Positions 16,002-25,311 are shown, counted from the first letter of the stretch. The stretch is DNA of 44,792 bases from an uncultured Eubacterium sp. (GCA_900552795.1 USBB01000020.1:1-44792), one strand, 5' to 3'. Translations and numbers: made by a program. The notes: a model not told the origin generated them from the letters alone.

Positions 16002-18584
16002 ATGAACAATTTAGTAATAGGAATGCTTGCTCATGTAGACGCAGGAAAAACAACTTTATCAGAAGCCTTACTCTATTCAACAGGCACTATACGCAAATTA
16101 GGCAGAGTAGATATGGGAAATGCCTTTCTTGATACTGACACAATGGAACGAAAAAGAGGCATAACAATATTTTCCAAACAGGCACAGCTAAAATTAGGTA
16201 ATATGTCTGTCACTCTGCTTGATACGCCGGGACACGTTGATTTTAGTGCAGAAATGGAACGTACACTTCAGGTTCTTGATTACGCCATTCTTATTGTAAG
16301 CGCGGCGGACGGAATTCAAAGCCATACTGTAACCCTATGGAGACTTTTGTCACGCTATCATATACCTGTCTTTATTTTTGTAAACAAGACAGACCAGCCA
16401 GGCATAAATAAAGCTCATATTTTTGAACAGCTAAAGCTGCGTCTTTCAAATTCCATAGTAAACTTTACAAACCCCGATTTTGAGGAAATTGCCCTCTGTG
16501 ATGAAGATGTATTAAATAATTATCTCGAAACCGGACATATTGATGATACCTGTATTGCAAACCTTATCAGCGCACGAAAGCTTTTCCCATGCTTTTTCGG
16601 CTCCGCACTTAAAATGACAGGCATTGATGAATTTATAAAAGGCATCGAAAAATATACGATTTTCAAAAAATATCCTGACAAATTTGGCGCAAAAGTATTT
16701 AAAATATCAAGAGACGCTCAGGGAAACCGTCTTGCATTTTTAAAAATCACAGGTGGTAGTCTTAAAGTAAAAATGCCTGTAAATGATACAGAAAAAATCA
16801 ATCAGATACGCATTTATTCCGGCGAAAAATTTACGACGTCAGATGAACTGTCATCCGGTTGCATATGTGCGGTAACAGGACTTGAGAGCAGTATGGCAGG
16901 CGATTCTTTAGGCATTGAAAACAATTCCTGCATACCTTTGCTTGAACCCGTACTTACCTATAAACTTCTTCTGCCTGACGGAGTTGACGCTCTTGAGATG
17001 CTCCCGAAGCTTCGTATGCTTGAAGAAGAACACCCTGAACTTCATGTAGTATGGAATGAACTGCTAAAGGAAATCCAAATACAGATTATGGGAGCAGTGC
17101 AGATTGAAATTGTTAAGGACATCATCCTTAAGCGCTTCAATGTTGACGTATCATTCGGTCAGGGAAATATTATATATAAGGAAACAATTAAAAATACCGT
17201 TGAGGGCGTCGGACACTTTGAACCTCTTCGACACTACGCCGAAGTTCATCTCATAATCGAGCCTAAAGAACCCGGAAGCGGCATAGAATATGCAGCAGAA
17301 TGCAGTGAGGACATTCTTGATAAAAACTGGCAGCGTCTTATACTTTCACACCTTTATGAAAAAAATCAGACAGGAGTTCTTACAGGTTCTCCGCTTACCG
17401 ATGTAAAAATAACTCTTGTCAGCGGCCGCGCCCACCAAAAACATACCGAAGGCGGAGATTTCAGACAGGCAACATACCGGGCTGTCCGTCAGGGACTTAT
17501 GCAGGCGGAATCCGTTCTGCTTGAACCGTTTTACTCATTTACACTTGAAATACCGCGAAACTGCGTAGGTCGTGCCATGACAGATTTAGAGCGCATGAAA
17601 GCCTCTTTTTCTTTAGAAAATCTTTCATCTGAAGGTGATAATACGGAAAAAGCTATTATATCAGGGAGCTGTCCTGCCGCAGCAATCGGTGATTACCAGA
17701 CTCAGGTTATCGCATACACAAAAGGCATGGGACACTTAAGCCTTAGAATGAAAGGATATGAGCCTTGTCACAATGCAGACGAAGTAATTGAAAAATTTGC
17801 TTATAACCCTGACGCAGACACACTAAACCCATCAGGTTCGGTATTCTGCTCACACGGTTCAGGTATAAATGTAACATGGGACGACGTTTTTAACCACATG
17901 CACATTGAGAGCGTGCTTGCACAGCGAAATAAATTTTCGGGTGATAACGAATATGATTTATCAAATAATACTAAACGCTCAGGCAGAACCGTATCAGATG
18001 AAATTCTCGGCACTGAGGAGGTCGATGCCATACTGCACCAGACTTATTATGCAAACAGTCGAAAGGACAATACGTCAAAAAAGCGCAGTCACGGTAAAAA
18101 AATAATACAATCCCCTGACTTTGCCTACAAAGGTAAAGAAACAACTGTAAATGACAGAATACCTTATCTCTTAGTTGACGGTTACAACATAATTTATGCC
18201 TGGAACGAACTAAAGGAGCTTGCGGATATCAATATGGATTCAGCAAGAGGCCGCCTTATGGACATTTTATGCAATTATCAGGCCATGACTAAATGCAGCC
18301 TTATTGTTGTATTTGATGCTTACAGGGTTAAAGGACATGACACAGAAATATACGATTACCACAATATACATGTGGTCTTCACAAAAGAAGCAGAAACCGC
18401 AGACCAATATATAGAAAAATTTGCACACGAAAATGGCAGAAAATATTATATACGGGTGGCAACCTCCGACGGACTCGAACAAATAATAATAAGGGGTCAG
18501 GGCTGCCATCTCGTATCTGCAAGAGAATTTGAGCAGGAAGTTCTTTCTTTAGAGGAACAACTTCGTGTAAATTATAATCTGTAA
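16002..18584 (+). CDS. Tet(M)/EF-G-like translational GTPase fused to an NYN nuclease domain
   Basis: 860 residues against about 640 for Tet(M). The GTPase domain has G1 AHVDAGKTT (10-18), G3 DTPGHVDF (74-81) and G4 NKTD (128-131). EF-G-like domains II-V follow to about residue 640, including LLEPFYSF and ISGSCPAA. The domain IV loop reads GRAHQKHTEGGDFR where tetracycline-protection proteins have YYSPVSTPADFR, so resistance is doubtful. After a linker (ILGTEEVDAILHQTYYAN), residues about 720-860 form a NYN/PIN-like domain with VDGYNIIYAW (D726), VFDAYR and ATSDGLEQ, as in YacP/Rae1, a ribosome A-site endoribonuclease. It probably acts on stalled ribosomes. The ATG at 16002 follows TGGGGATTTTA; 15990 has no ribosome site. 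Confidence 0.85.
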   Translation: MNNLVIGMLAHVDAGKTTLSEALLYSTGTIRKLGRVDMGNAFLDTDTMERKRGITIFSKQAQLKLGNMSVTLLDTPGHVDFSAEMERTLQVLDYAILIVSAADGIQSHTVTLWRLLSRYHIPVFIFVNKTDQPGINKAHIFEQLKLRLSNSIVNFTNPDFEEIALCDEDVLNNYLETGHIDDTCIANLISARKLFPCFFGSALKMTGIDEFIKGIEKYTIFKKYPDKFGAKVFKISRDAQGNRLAFLKITGGSLKVKMPVNDTEKINQIRIYSGEKFTTSDELSSGCICAVTGLESSMAGDSLGIENNSCIPLLEPVLTYKLLLPDGVDALEMLPKLRMLEEEHPELHVVWNELLKEIQIQIMGAVQIEIVKDIILKRFNVDVSFGQGNIIYKETIKNTVEGVGHFEPLRHYAEVHLIIEPKEPGSGIEYAAECSEDILDKNWQRLILSHLYEKNQTGVLTGSPLTDVKITLVSGRAHQKHTEGGDFRQATYRAVRQGLMQAESVLLEPFYSFTLEIPRNCVGRAMTDLERMKASFSLENLSSEGDNTEKAIISGSCPAAAIGDYQTQVIAYTKGMGHLSLRMKGYEPCHNADEVIEKFAYNPDADTLNPSGSVFCSHGSGINVTWDDVFNHMHIESVLAQRNKFSGDNEYDLSNNTKRSGRTVSDEILGTEEVDAILHQTYYANSRKDNTSKKRSHGKKIIQSPDFAYKGKETTVNDRIPYLLVDGYNIIYAWNELKELADINMDSARGRLMDILCNYQAMTKCSLIVVFDAYRVKGHDTEIYDYHNIHVVFTKEAETADQYIEKFAHENGRKYYIRVATSDGLEQIIIRGQGCHLVSAREFEQEVLSLEEQLRVNYNL

Positions 18585-18592
18585 AAAATTTC

Positions 18593-19642
18593 TTATATCA
18601 TAAAATAATAGTATGGCAGCAGCATTTTAGACATATATTCTGCTGCCGGTATTATATTTGCAATATTGATAAATACCGGGCAAAAGAAAATACAAGCCAG
18701 CGCAAAAACAGGTATCAGCGACACAAAAAGTTTTTCACTTTTTATAAAAAATGTCAGAACTGCAGTAAATACTATTACCGCAAAATCATATACCAACATT
18801 TTCAAAACTTCCAACGGAAATGCACCTGTTCCTGTAATAAGCATTGCAATTACAGCCGACACAGAAAACAAAATTACAGGAACCGATATATAAAGCCAGC
18901 GGCTTAATCTTTTTAGTCTCCCGGTCAGTGCCAAAAATACTCCGTCATTTTTGTCTGACAACCACCACACTCCGCCATACAGCCCCGATATAAATACAAG
19001 TATCACAAGCACTCCTTTTATCGGGAACACCGTAGCCTTAGCTTTTAACTGTGTTGTACCGCCATCTGCATCAAGCATTTCAAAGTTTACCTTAAACGTA
19101 TCTTTTCCTTCACCGTAAACTTCATAATTATTTTCTACTATCTCAACTGCACTCTCCCTTACATTTTTAAACATTTCCTCCTGACGAATATAATCCGCTG
19201 CAATATTAACGGCATATGCCCTGAGAAGCTGTGAAAAAAATATCTCATTAGTGATTGCATAAACATAATTTGATTTACCCTTAAGAAGCTTTACACAGCC
19301 GTTATATTTTCCCAAATTGAGTTTATCCGTAAGATTTTTTGAAATAACATAACCATGCAAAGTTTTACCCTCTGCTATGTCAGACTTCAGCTTAGAAAGG
19401 TCTGTTTCCTTATAAAATTCAACGCTGTATGAATTTTCCAAAAGAAGCCTTGCCGTCTTTATGGCTGTTTCGTCCTCATCCTCCAAAATAATTGCGACAC
19501 GCATTTCATTATTATCTGTCATGGCAGGAAGCTTGGTACATATAAAACATACAGCAGGCATCCCAAGCAGAAAAGCAATCATAATCTTTGATTTAAGCTG
19601 ACTTTTTATAAGAAGGCGCAGCCATAATAAAAATTTCTTCAT
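18593..19642 (-). CDS. ABC-2 type permease (second of pair)
   Basis: 349 residues. An N-terminal membrane segment (about 18-37) is followed by a large extracytoplasmic domain (to about 205) and then about five membrane segments in the C-terminal half. This is the ABC-2/YhgE-like exporter topology. The ATG at 19642 was chosen for the GGGAGGTGTGATT ribosome site and lies 2 bases after the stop of the upstream permease. It is the last gene of the operon, convergent with the GTPase-NYN gene with only 8 bases between stops. The substrate is unknown; a heterodimeric permease with the preceding protein is the natural reading. Confidence 0.85.
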   Translation of the reverse strand: MKKFLLWLRLLIKSQLKSKIMIAFLLGMPAVCFICTKLPAMTDNNEMRVAIILEDEDETAIKTARLLLENSYSVEFYKETDLSKLKSDIAEGKTLHGYVISKNLTDKLNLGKYNGCVKLLKGKSNYVYAITNEIFFSQLLRAYAVNIAADYIRQEEMFKNVRESAVEIVENNYEVYGEGKDTFKVNFEMLDADGGTTQLKAKATVFPIKGVLVILVFISGLYGGVWWLSDKNDGVFLALTGRLKRLSRWLYISVPVILFSVSAVIAMLITGTGAFPLEVLKMLVYDFAVIVFTAVLTFFIKSEKLFVSLIPVFALACIFFCPVFINIANIIPAAEYMSKMLLPYYYFMI

Positions 19643-19644
19643 AA

Positions 19645-20958
19645 TCACACCTCCCGGCTTCTGCAAATAATTTTTTCAACTGCTGCCGAAAGCGCCAGAA
19701 ATAACGCCGAATACGCCAGATTAACCAAAACAGCATCGATGCTGACACCACCTGCAATAATCTGTCCGCACAGCTTAAAATACCAGTATGTCGGTAAAAC
19801 ACGCCCCACATCAGCCAACATTTCAGGAAGCATTGATACAGGAACAAAGCAGCCTGACGCAAACATCATAATAAGTGACAAAATAAAAATGAGTATTACT
19901 CCTGTAACTGCCTTATCCGATATTTTCAATATAAATCCTGCAAATGAAAATACGGAAATCATCAAAAGACCTATGCATAAAAAACTCACAAAAAAGCCTG
20001 TCAATGCCGTATCATTCATGATTTCATAGACGCTGTCCGCTTCCGGATTTCCAACAACCGTAAAAAAACTTCCCATCTGTGAAAATCTCATTACCGAAAG
20101 ACACCCGAATAAAAACACTATTCCAAAAACTATCCAATATACCAATGAAACTCCTATGACCTTAAAACAATGCCCGCTGCCCTGTGCCACTCCACTTCTT
20201 TTCAAAGCTCTCTCAAGCACAATCCCGTCTGACTTAAATATTCCGACACATGTTATTGAGCTTAATAACAGCACCATAACAATGGCTGTTGAAGCATAAT
20301 ACTGCGGCACTGTAAAATTATCTTCAGTTCTTATGTCTACAGATTCAAAATATACATTTCTGTCAAGCGCATAGGCCAGATATTTCGCATTAAGATAGGC
20401 TTCCGCCTTAAACTGCGCTCCATTTTCAAGTACAAAAGTACTGCACACATCATCTACAGCATAAATTCCTGCCTGCACCGTACTTAAATCAGAAGCCGCC
20501 GCCCTTATAAGGTCCATGAACATTTCAGATGATGTTGTAACACCACTCTCCTCATATATAATTCTCGCCGGTCTGTTCTCACCTGTAAGAATTGAGCTTA
20601 TAAATTTCTCAGGAATAACTATAACTGTTCCTACTTTAGCTTTTGACAAATCTTCTATAGCTTCATTTTCACTGTCAAACATAACAAATTCGCACTTTTT
20701 GTTTACTGCCTCTACCTGGCTTAATGCTTCAAATGCCTTTTTTATGTAACGCCCCTCAAAATCAGCTTCCTTTCCTTCAGATATGACAACTGCCACACTC
20801 AATTTATCCGGCTGTGAATTTTTCATTGCGACACTCCCCATACCTGCAGCCGCAAATGCCATAACTGCTGCAAATGCAACCGTCCCCGCAATAATTGCCG
20901 TTACTGACAAAAATACTGATTTTATCTGAAGTTTAAAAAACATTAAATATTTTTTCAT
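19645..20958 (-). CDS. ABC-2 type permease (first of pair)
   Basis: 437 residues with an N-terminal membrane segment (about 10-35), a long extracytoplasmic domain (about 40-215) and five or six C-terminal membrane segments (for example STAIVMVLLLSSITCVGIF and VTGVILIFILSLIMMFASG). It resembles ABC-2 permeases of drug, lipid or peptide exporters. The ATG at 20958 has GGAGAGAAAT upstream and overlaps the end of the ATPase gene by 26 bases, suggesting coupled translation. It works with the ATPase and the following permease. Confidence 0.86.
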   Translation of the reverse strand: MKKYLMFFKLQIKSVFLSVTAIIAGTVAFAAVMAFAAAGMGSVAMKNSQPDKLSVAVVISEGKEADFEGRYIKKAFEALSQVEAVNKKCEFVMFDSENEAIEDLSKAKVGTVIVIPEKFISSILTGENRPARIIYEESGVTTSSEMFMDLIRAAASDLSTVQAGIYAVDDVCSTFVLENGAQFKAEAYLNAKYLAYALDRNVYFESVDIRTEDNFTVPQYYASTAIVMVLLLSSITCVGIFKSDGIVLERALKRSGVAQGSGHCFKVIGVSLVYWIVFGIVFLFGCLSVMRFSQMGSFFTVVGNPEADSVYEIMNDTALTGFFVSFLCIGLLMISVFSFAGFILKISDKAVTGVILIFILSLIMMFASGCFVPVSMLPEMLADVGRVLPTYWYFKLCGQIIAGGVSIDAVLVNLAYSALFLALSAAVEKIICRSREV

Positions 20959-21607
20959 ATTTCTCTCCAAGCTCTGACGCTTTACCATCTTTTAACAGAT
21001 ACATTCTGTCACACAAAGACAATTCTCCCTCCTCATGACTCGTTATAATAACCGTTCCGCCATTTCTCATATAATCTTTAAGATATTTCTTTATATCAGA
21101 CTTGCACACGATATCAAGCGCGGCTCCGGGCTCATCAAGAATAAGAATCTCGGGATTTTTGGCAAGTGCACACACAATACTCAGACGCTTCTTCATTCCT
21201 CCGGAAAGCTTATCTGCTCTTGTATAAATATACTCATTCAACCCAAAATAGGAAATAATCCCATTTGTCAGATCATCGTTCAAATTTCTTGCACTGTCGC
21301 AATACCAGAATTTCAGATTATCAAGCACTGTAAGTTTAAGCATAAGCGGATTTTCCTGCGGAACATATCCTATAACCTCATCAAAAATCCTGGATTTTTT
21401 TCCTGTATCAATACCATTTATAAATACCTTGCCCTTATCGGCTTTCATGCTTCCTGAGAGTATACTAAGAAGGGTTGATTTGCCGCAGCCGTTTACCCCG
21501 ATAATACCTACGCACTCACCCTTTGATACATTTATAGAAACTGAGTCCAGCACCTGCTTTTTCCCATATTTCTTGGAAATTTCCTTTACCTCCATAATAT
21601 ATGACAT
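20933..21607 (-). CDS. ABC transporter ATP-binding protein
   Basis: 224 residues. Walker A GVNGCGKST (37-45), Q-loop YVPQENP, signature LSGGMKKRL (134-142), Walker B ILILDEP (154-160) and the switch histidine in ITSHEEGE are all present, so it is a competent ATPase. It energises the two ABC-2 permeases encoded immediately downstream. The ATG at 21607 was chosen for GGAGGTTAAT upstream. The gene begins 19 bases after the FliB-like gene. Confidence 0.93.
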   Translation of the reverse strand: MSYIMEVKEISKKYGKKQVLDSVSINVSKGECVGIIGVNGCGKSTLLSILSGSMKADKGKVFINGIDTGKKSRIFDEVIGYVPQENPLMLKLTVLDNLKFWYCDSARNLNDDLTNGIISYFGLNEYIYTRADKLSGGMKKRLSIVCALAKNPEILILDEPGAALDIVCKSDIKKYLKDYMRNGGTVIITSHEEGELSLCDRMYLLKDGKASELGEKYEKIFNVF

Positions 21608-21626
21608 ATTAACCTCCATTCCGCAG

Positions 21627-22787
21627 TCACACCCTTAAAAATGATTTCAACGAATTTATACTGTAACACCGCTTTTTTTCAAAAAAATTGCTATACTGTT
21701 CATAATTTGTATATGAATGTTCAAACTGTCTTGAATATAGATGTGCCATATCAATCTGTTCATGTTTACTTAACGTGCCTGCGTTTTTATGCCATACACA
21801 CACATCCAAATGCTTTAATACTATATATCCGACAAGCGCATTTTTTACCTTTAAAAGCAAATTGTAATCATAGACTGAATCAAGAAAATATCTGAAAGTG
21901 TAATACATAAGAAGCTGCCTATATTCAAAAGTTCTTTTCTCATAATATGTATCAAATTGTGCAATACATTTTTTATAATATTCCTCTCCGCCGGAATTCT
22001 CACAATTTTCCATAAATTTCTTTTGTATCTTAAGGCACTTATACCAGTCCTTATTAATAACTTCCATACCTTTAAACTCTTCAAAATACTTATCTATCTT
22101 AGAGTATCCTAAATCACTTCCAGCTGCTTTATCAAGAATTTTTCTGCAGTAATCCTTTTCAAGAAAGGCATAAACCACATTTTCTATTAAATAATCCTTT
22201 TCCTTATCCATGTGCTTTTGGATACGTGACGCAAATTCAAGCAAAAGATAACAGACCTCATCCACGGTAAAATCTTCATCCTGTATTATCTTATATGCAG
22301 CTTCTCTCGCCCTCAAAAGCTGCATGTATAAATATCCGTCAATATCGTTATAAGACGTAACCGTCTCTCCGTCATCTTCAATATCAAATGTAAGCTTCTT
22401 ATTATAATTAAATATAAGCTCGCCTGCAGTTATACATGATGGAGCTATCCCTATTTCCCTCACATTTCCGTATTCATTTATAAACCTCGGAAACTCGGCA
22501 CATGTCTCGCAAAGTTTATCCTCTCCAAGCTCGGTATATAAGTCGCATAAGTTTTCATCATTTAAAAATGGGCACCTTCCGCCCTCTTTAAGCGTAAAAG
22601 TACACCCTCCGTCATCTGATGCAACCATAACGCTTTTCAATCTTTTTCCGAACTTGCCCTTAACCTTTTTATAATACCCATAAGATTTTTCATCAACATC
22701 AACATCCCAGCCTGCGCAGCATGTATCAGTGCAATCCCCTGCAATACATTTAAAATCTTTATAATAATGCGGTGTCCTTATCTTCAT
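21627..22787 (-). CDS. FliB-like (flagellin lysine N-methylase family) Cys-cluster protein
   Basis: 386 residues. The N-terminal third is cysteine-rich: C14, C19, C23 and C24 in KCIAGDCTDTCCAGW, then C62, C72, C81, C93 and C96 (CETCAEFPRF), and a later PSCITAGE. This is the pattern of the FliB/YkgJ metal-cluster family; FliB methylates flagellin lysines in Salmonella. The remainder is helical and Tyr/Lys-rich. No flagellar genes flank it here; instead it heads an operon with an ABC-2 exporter, so the real substrate may differ. The ATG follows AGGAGTAGTGAAAAA. Confidence 0.8.
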   Translation of the reverse strand: MKIRTPHYYKDFKCIAGDCTDTCCAGWDVDVDEKSYGYYKKVKGKFGKRLKSVMVASDDGGCTFTLKEGGRCPFLNDENLCDLYTELGEDKLCETCAEFPRFINEYGNVREIGIAPSCITAGELIFNYNKKLTFDIEDDGETVTSYNDIDGYLYMQLLRAREAAYKIIQDEDFTVDEVCYLLLEFASRIQKHMDKEKDYLIENVVYAFLEKDYCRKILDKAAGSDLGYSKIDKYFEEFKGMEVINKDWYKCLKIQKKFMENCENSGGEEYYKKCIAQFDTYYEKRTFEYRQLLMYYTFRYFLDSVYDYNLLLKVKNALVGYIVLKHLDVCVWHKNAGTLSKHEQIDMAHLYSRQFEHSYTNYEQYSNFFEKKRCYSINSLKSFLRV

Positions 22788-22856
22788 TTTTTCACTACTC
22801 CTAATTCTTAAGCAGATTTTTAATTTTTCCTGCTGCTACCTATAATTTAACAATGT

Positions 22857-22880
22857 TGAAATAATATTACAACTATTTCA
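22857..22880. promoter_or_regulatory. Operator-like inverted repeat between divergent operons
   Basis: TGAAATA-N10-TATTTCA, a perfect 7-bp inverted repeat. It lies between the FliB-like operon (minus) and the amino-acid importer (plus), about 10 bases before the -35 of the latter. The regulator is unknown. Confidence 0.35.
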
Positions 22881-22890
22881 TGAATAATCA

Positions 22891-22919
22891 TTGTTCAAAA
22901 TTACATTTTGATGTATAAT
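22891..22919 (+). promoter_or_regulatory. Promoter of the amino-acid ABC importer operon
   Basis: TTGTTC, 17 bp, TATAAT on the plus strand, about 34 bases upstream of the start codon. Confidence 0.65.
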
Positions 22920-22952
22920 ATACAGCAATATACATTAGAAAGGATAATATTT

Positions 22953-24491
22953 ATGCAAACTATTAATCGCAGGCACAATTTCAGACGCAGTATTATCAGT
23001 GTTCTTCTCATAATAATGTGCACTTTACCGATAGTTTCACTTACAGGGTGCAAGGCCAAAGTTCCTGAAAATACTGTTTTTTCAGTAGATGACCTTACCG
23101 GTAAGGCTATCGGCGTACAGTTAGGAACCACCGGTGATACTCTCGTAAGTGATTATGAAGGAGATGAAGCAGGCACTAAGGTCGAACGTTTCAGCAAAGG
23201 GTCAGATGCAATTCAGGCATTAAAGCTTGGCAAGCTTGACGCTGTCGTTATAGATGTTCAGCCTGCAAACGAATTTGTTAAGGTAAATAATGACTTAACT
23301 ATTCTTGAGGAGGATTTTGTTGAAGAGGATTATGCTATATGTATAGCTAAAGGAAATGACAGCCTTACCGCTTCAATAAACGAAGCTCTTGATGCACTTT
23401 CAGCAAACGGAACTATTCAGAAAATTCTCGACAACTATATCGGTGAAAATTTAGGAAAAAATCCTTATGTATCACCTGAACACACAGATCGAAGCAACGG
23501 TACCCTCACAATGGCTACAAATGCTTATTTCAAACCTTATGAATACTATGAAAACGGACAGGTTGTCGGTATCGATGTAGATATAGCTACAGCTATTGCA
23601 GATTACCTCGGAATGTCACTCAAAGTAGTTGACATGGATTTTGACTCCATAATTACTGCTGTTTCAACTGGTAAAGCTGATTTCGGTGCAGCCGGAATGA
23701 CAGTTACAGAGGAACGTCTTAAAAACATTAATTTCTCAAATACATACACAACCTCAAAGCAGGTAGTTGTTGTAAGAGATAATGAGGCAATAGCTAATCA
23801 AAGCAGCTTTATCGAGAAATTCAAAAATGACTTTATAGAAGATAACCGTTATCAGTATATCCTTACAGGTCTTAAAAATACTCTTATTATAGCTTTATTT
23901 GCAGCTATAATCGGTATAATCATCGGTTTCCTTGTAGCTGTTGTCCGCTCAAGCCATGATAAGACAGGCAACATGAAAGTATTAAACTTTATATGCAGTC
24001 TTTACCTCACAATAATACGTGGCACTCCTGCAATGATACAGCTTCTTATTATTTACTATATCATTTTAGGATCTGTAGATATTAATAAAATCTTTGTTGC
24101 TATTCTTGCATTCGGTATAAATTCCGGTGCTTATGTAGCTGAAATATTCCGTTCGGGTATAATGTCTATTGATAACGGACAGTTTGAAGCTGCAAGAAGC
24201 CTCGGACTTAACTACAGACAGACCATGATAAAGGTTATTCTTCCGCAGGCATTTAAAAATGTACTTCCTGCACTTGCCAACGAGTTTATAGTACTTCTTA
24301 AAGAAACATCTATAAGCGGTTATATAGGATTAAACGATCTTACACGAGGCGGAGATATTATAAGAAGTATTACATACGACGCAATGCTTCCTTTATTCGG
24401 AGTAGCTGCTGTTTACCTCACTCTTGTAATGATTTTATCATCTTTAGTTAAAAAACTGGAAAGGAGATTAAGAAGCAATGAACGCAGATAA
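22953..24491 (+). CDS. Amino-acid ABC importer: fused, apparently permuted binding domain plus permease
   Basis: 512 residues. A lipoprotein-type signal ends LTGC (C33). Residues 44-166 match the second half of a type 2 solute-binding protein (DDLTGKAIGVQLGTTGD, D101 in VVID, ending NGTIQKILDNYIGE). Residues 182-277 match the first half (TLTMATNAYFKPYEYYENGQ, VGIDVDIATAIADYLG, MTVTEERLKNINFS with R255). The halves are therefore in swapped order. Residues 295-505 are a GlnP-type permease with an EAA loop (FEAARSLGLNYRQTM). The ATG at 22953 follows AGAAAGGATAATATTT. Its ATPase overlaps downstream. The substrate is probably a polar amino acid such as glutamine; this is inferred. Confidence 0.88.
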   Translation: MQTINRRHNFRRSIISVLLIIMCTLPIVSLTGCKAKVPENTVFSVDDLTGKAIGVQLGTTGDTLVSDYEGDEAGTKVERFSKGSDAIQALKLGKLDAVVIDVQPANEFVKVNNDLTILEEDFVEEDYAICIAKGNDSLTASINEALDALSANGTIQKILDNYIGENLGKNPYVSPEHTDRSNGTLTMATNAYFKPYEYYENGQVVGIDVDIATAIADYLGMSLKVVDMDFDSIITAVSTGKADFGAAGMTVTEERLKNINFSNTYTTSKQVVVVRDNEAIANQSSFIEKFKNDFIEDNRYQYILTGLKNTLIIALFAAIIGIIIGFLVAVVRSSHDKTGNMKVLNFICSLYLTIIRGTPAMIQLLIIYYIILGSVDINKIFVAILAFGINSGAYVAEIFRSGIMSIDNGQFEAARSLGLNYRQTMIKVILPQAFKNVLPALANEFIVLLKETSISGYIGLNDLTRGGDIIRSITYDAMLPLFGVAAVYLTLVMILSSLVKKLERRLRSNERR

Positions 24492-25239
24492 CACAAATTA
24501 TACAGACAGCAATGTAATAATAGAAGTCAAAGGACTCAAAAAAGTCTTTCATAATCACGTTGTTTTGGAAAATATCAACACAACAGTAAGCAAAGGCGAA
24601 GTTATTGCAATTATCGGTCCTTCAGGCTGCGGTAAATCAACATTTTTACGTTCTTTAAATATGCTTGAAACTCCTACTGAGGGTCATATCCTCTTCCACG
24701 GAACAGATCTTACTGACAAAAAGGTTGATATAAACAGTATACGTGAGAAAATAGGAATGGTTTTCCAGCACTTTAATCTTTTTCCAAACATGACTGTTCG
24801 TGAAAACATTATGCTTGCGCCTGTTCAGTTAAAGTTGATGACAAAAGATGAAGCATTTAAAAAAGCTGATGAGCTTTTGGAGAGAGTCGGATTAAAAGAA
24901 AAAGCCGACGCATATCCTGACATGCTCTCCGGCGGACAAAAACAGCGTATTGCGATTGCAAGAGCTCTGGCTATGAACCCTGAGGTAATGCTCTTTGATG
25001 AACCGACATCAGCGCTTGACCCTGAAATGGTCGGTGAAGTTCTTGCAATCATAAAAGAGCTTGCCGAATCCGGCATGACTATGCTTATAGTTACACATGA
25101 AATGGGATTTGCAAAGGAAGTGGCCACACGCTGCATGTTCTTCGCAGACACAAAAATCATGGAGGAAAATGAGCCTAAGGCTTTCTTTGAAAACCCTCAG
25201 ACACCAAGATTAAAAGATTTCCTTTCAAGAGTTTTATAA
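24478..25239 (+). CDS. Amino-acid ABC transporter ATP-binding protein (GlnQ type)
   Basis: 253 residues. Walker A GPSGCGKST (47-55), Q-loop MVFQHFNLFPNMTV, signature LSGGQKQR (about 150), Walker B VMLFDEPTSALD and switch VTHEMGF are intact. FPNMTVRENI and the MVGEVL segment are typical of the polar amino acid (PAAT) subfamily. It overlaps the binding-permease gene by 14 bases and has AAGGAGA upstream, so the two-gene operon encodes a complete importer. A bidirectional terminator follows. Confidence 0.95.
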   Translation: MNADNTNYTDSNVIIEVKGLKKVFHNHVVLENINTTVSKGEVIAIIGPSGCGKSTFLRSLNMLETPTEGHILFHGTDLTDKKVDINSIREKIGMVFQHFNLFPNMTVRENIMLAPVQLKLMTKDEAFKKADELLERVGLKEKADAYPDMLSGGQKQRIAIARALAMNPEVMLFDEPTSALDPEMVGEVLAIIKELAESGMTMLIVTHEMGFAKEVATRCMFFADTKIMEENEPKAFFENPQTPRLKDFLSRVL

Positions 25240-25245
25240 ACATAA

Positions 25246-25311
25246 AAAAAGACATACCCGGTATTATTTAAGATACTTAAATCTCTTATAATAAACCGGA
25301 TATGTCTTTTT
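25246..25311. terminator. Bidirectional terminator between the importer operon and lgt
   Basis: AAAAAGACATA-C-CCGGT (25246-25262) pairs with ACCGG-A-TATGTCTTTTT (25295-25311), with further A/T pairing inside. The T-run serves the plus strand and the A-run serves the minus strand. It overlaps the lgt stop region by two bases, suiting two convergent operons. Confidence 0.85.

Noticed and set aside
16002..18584. Tetracycline resistance gene of tet(M) type
   Set aside because: The domain IV motif of ribosomal protection proteins is absent, there is a large extra NYN domain, the gene has the same base composition as its neighbours, and no mobile element flanks it.
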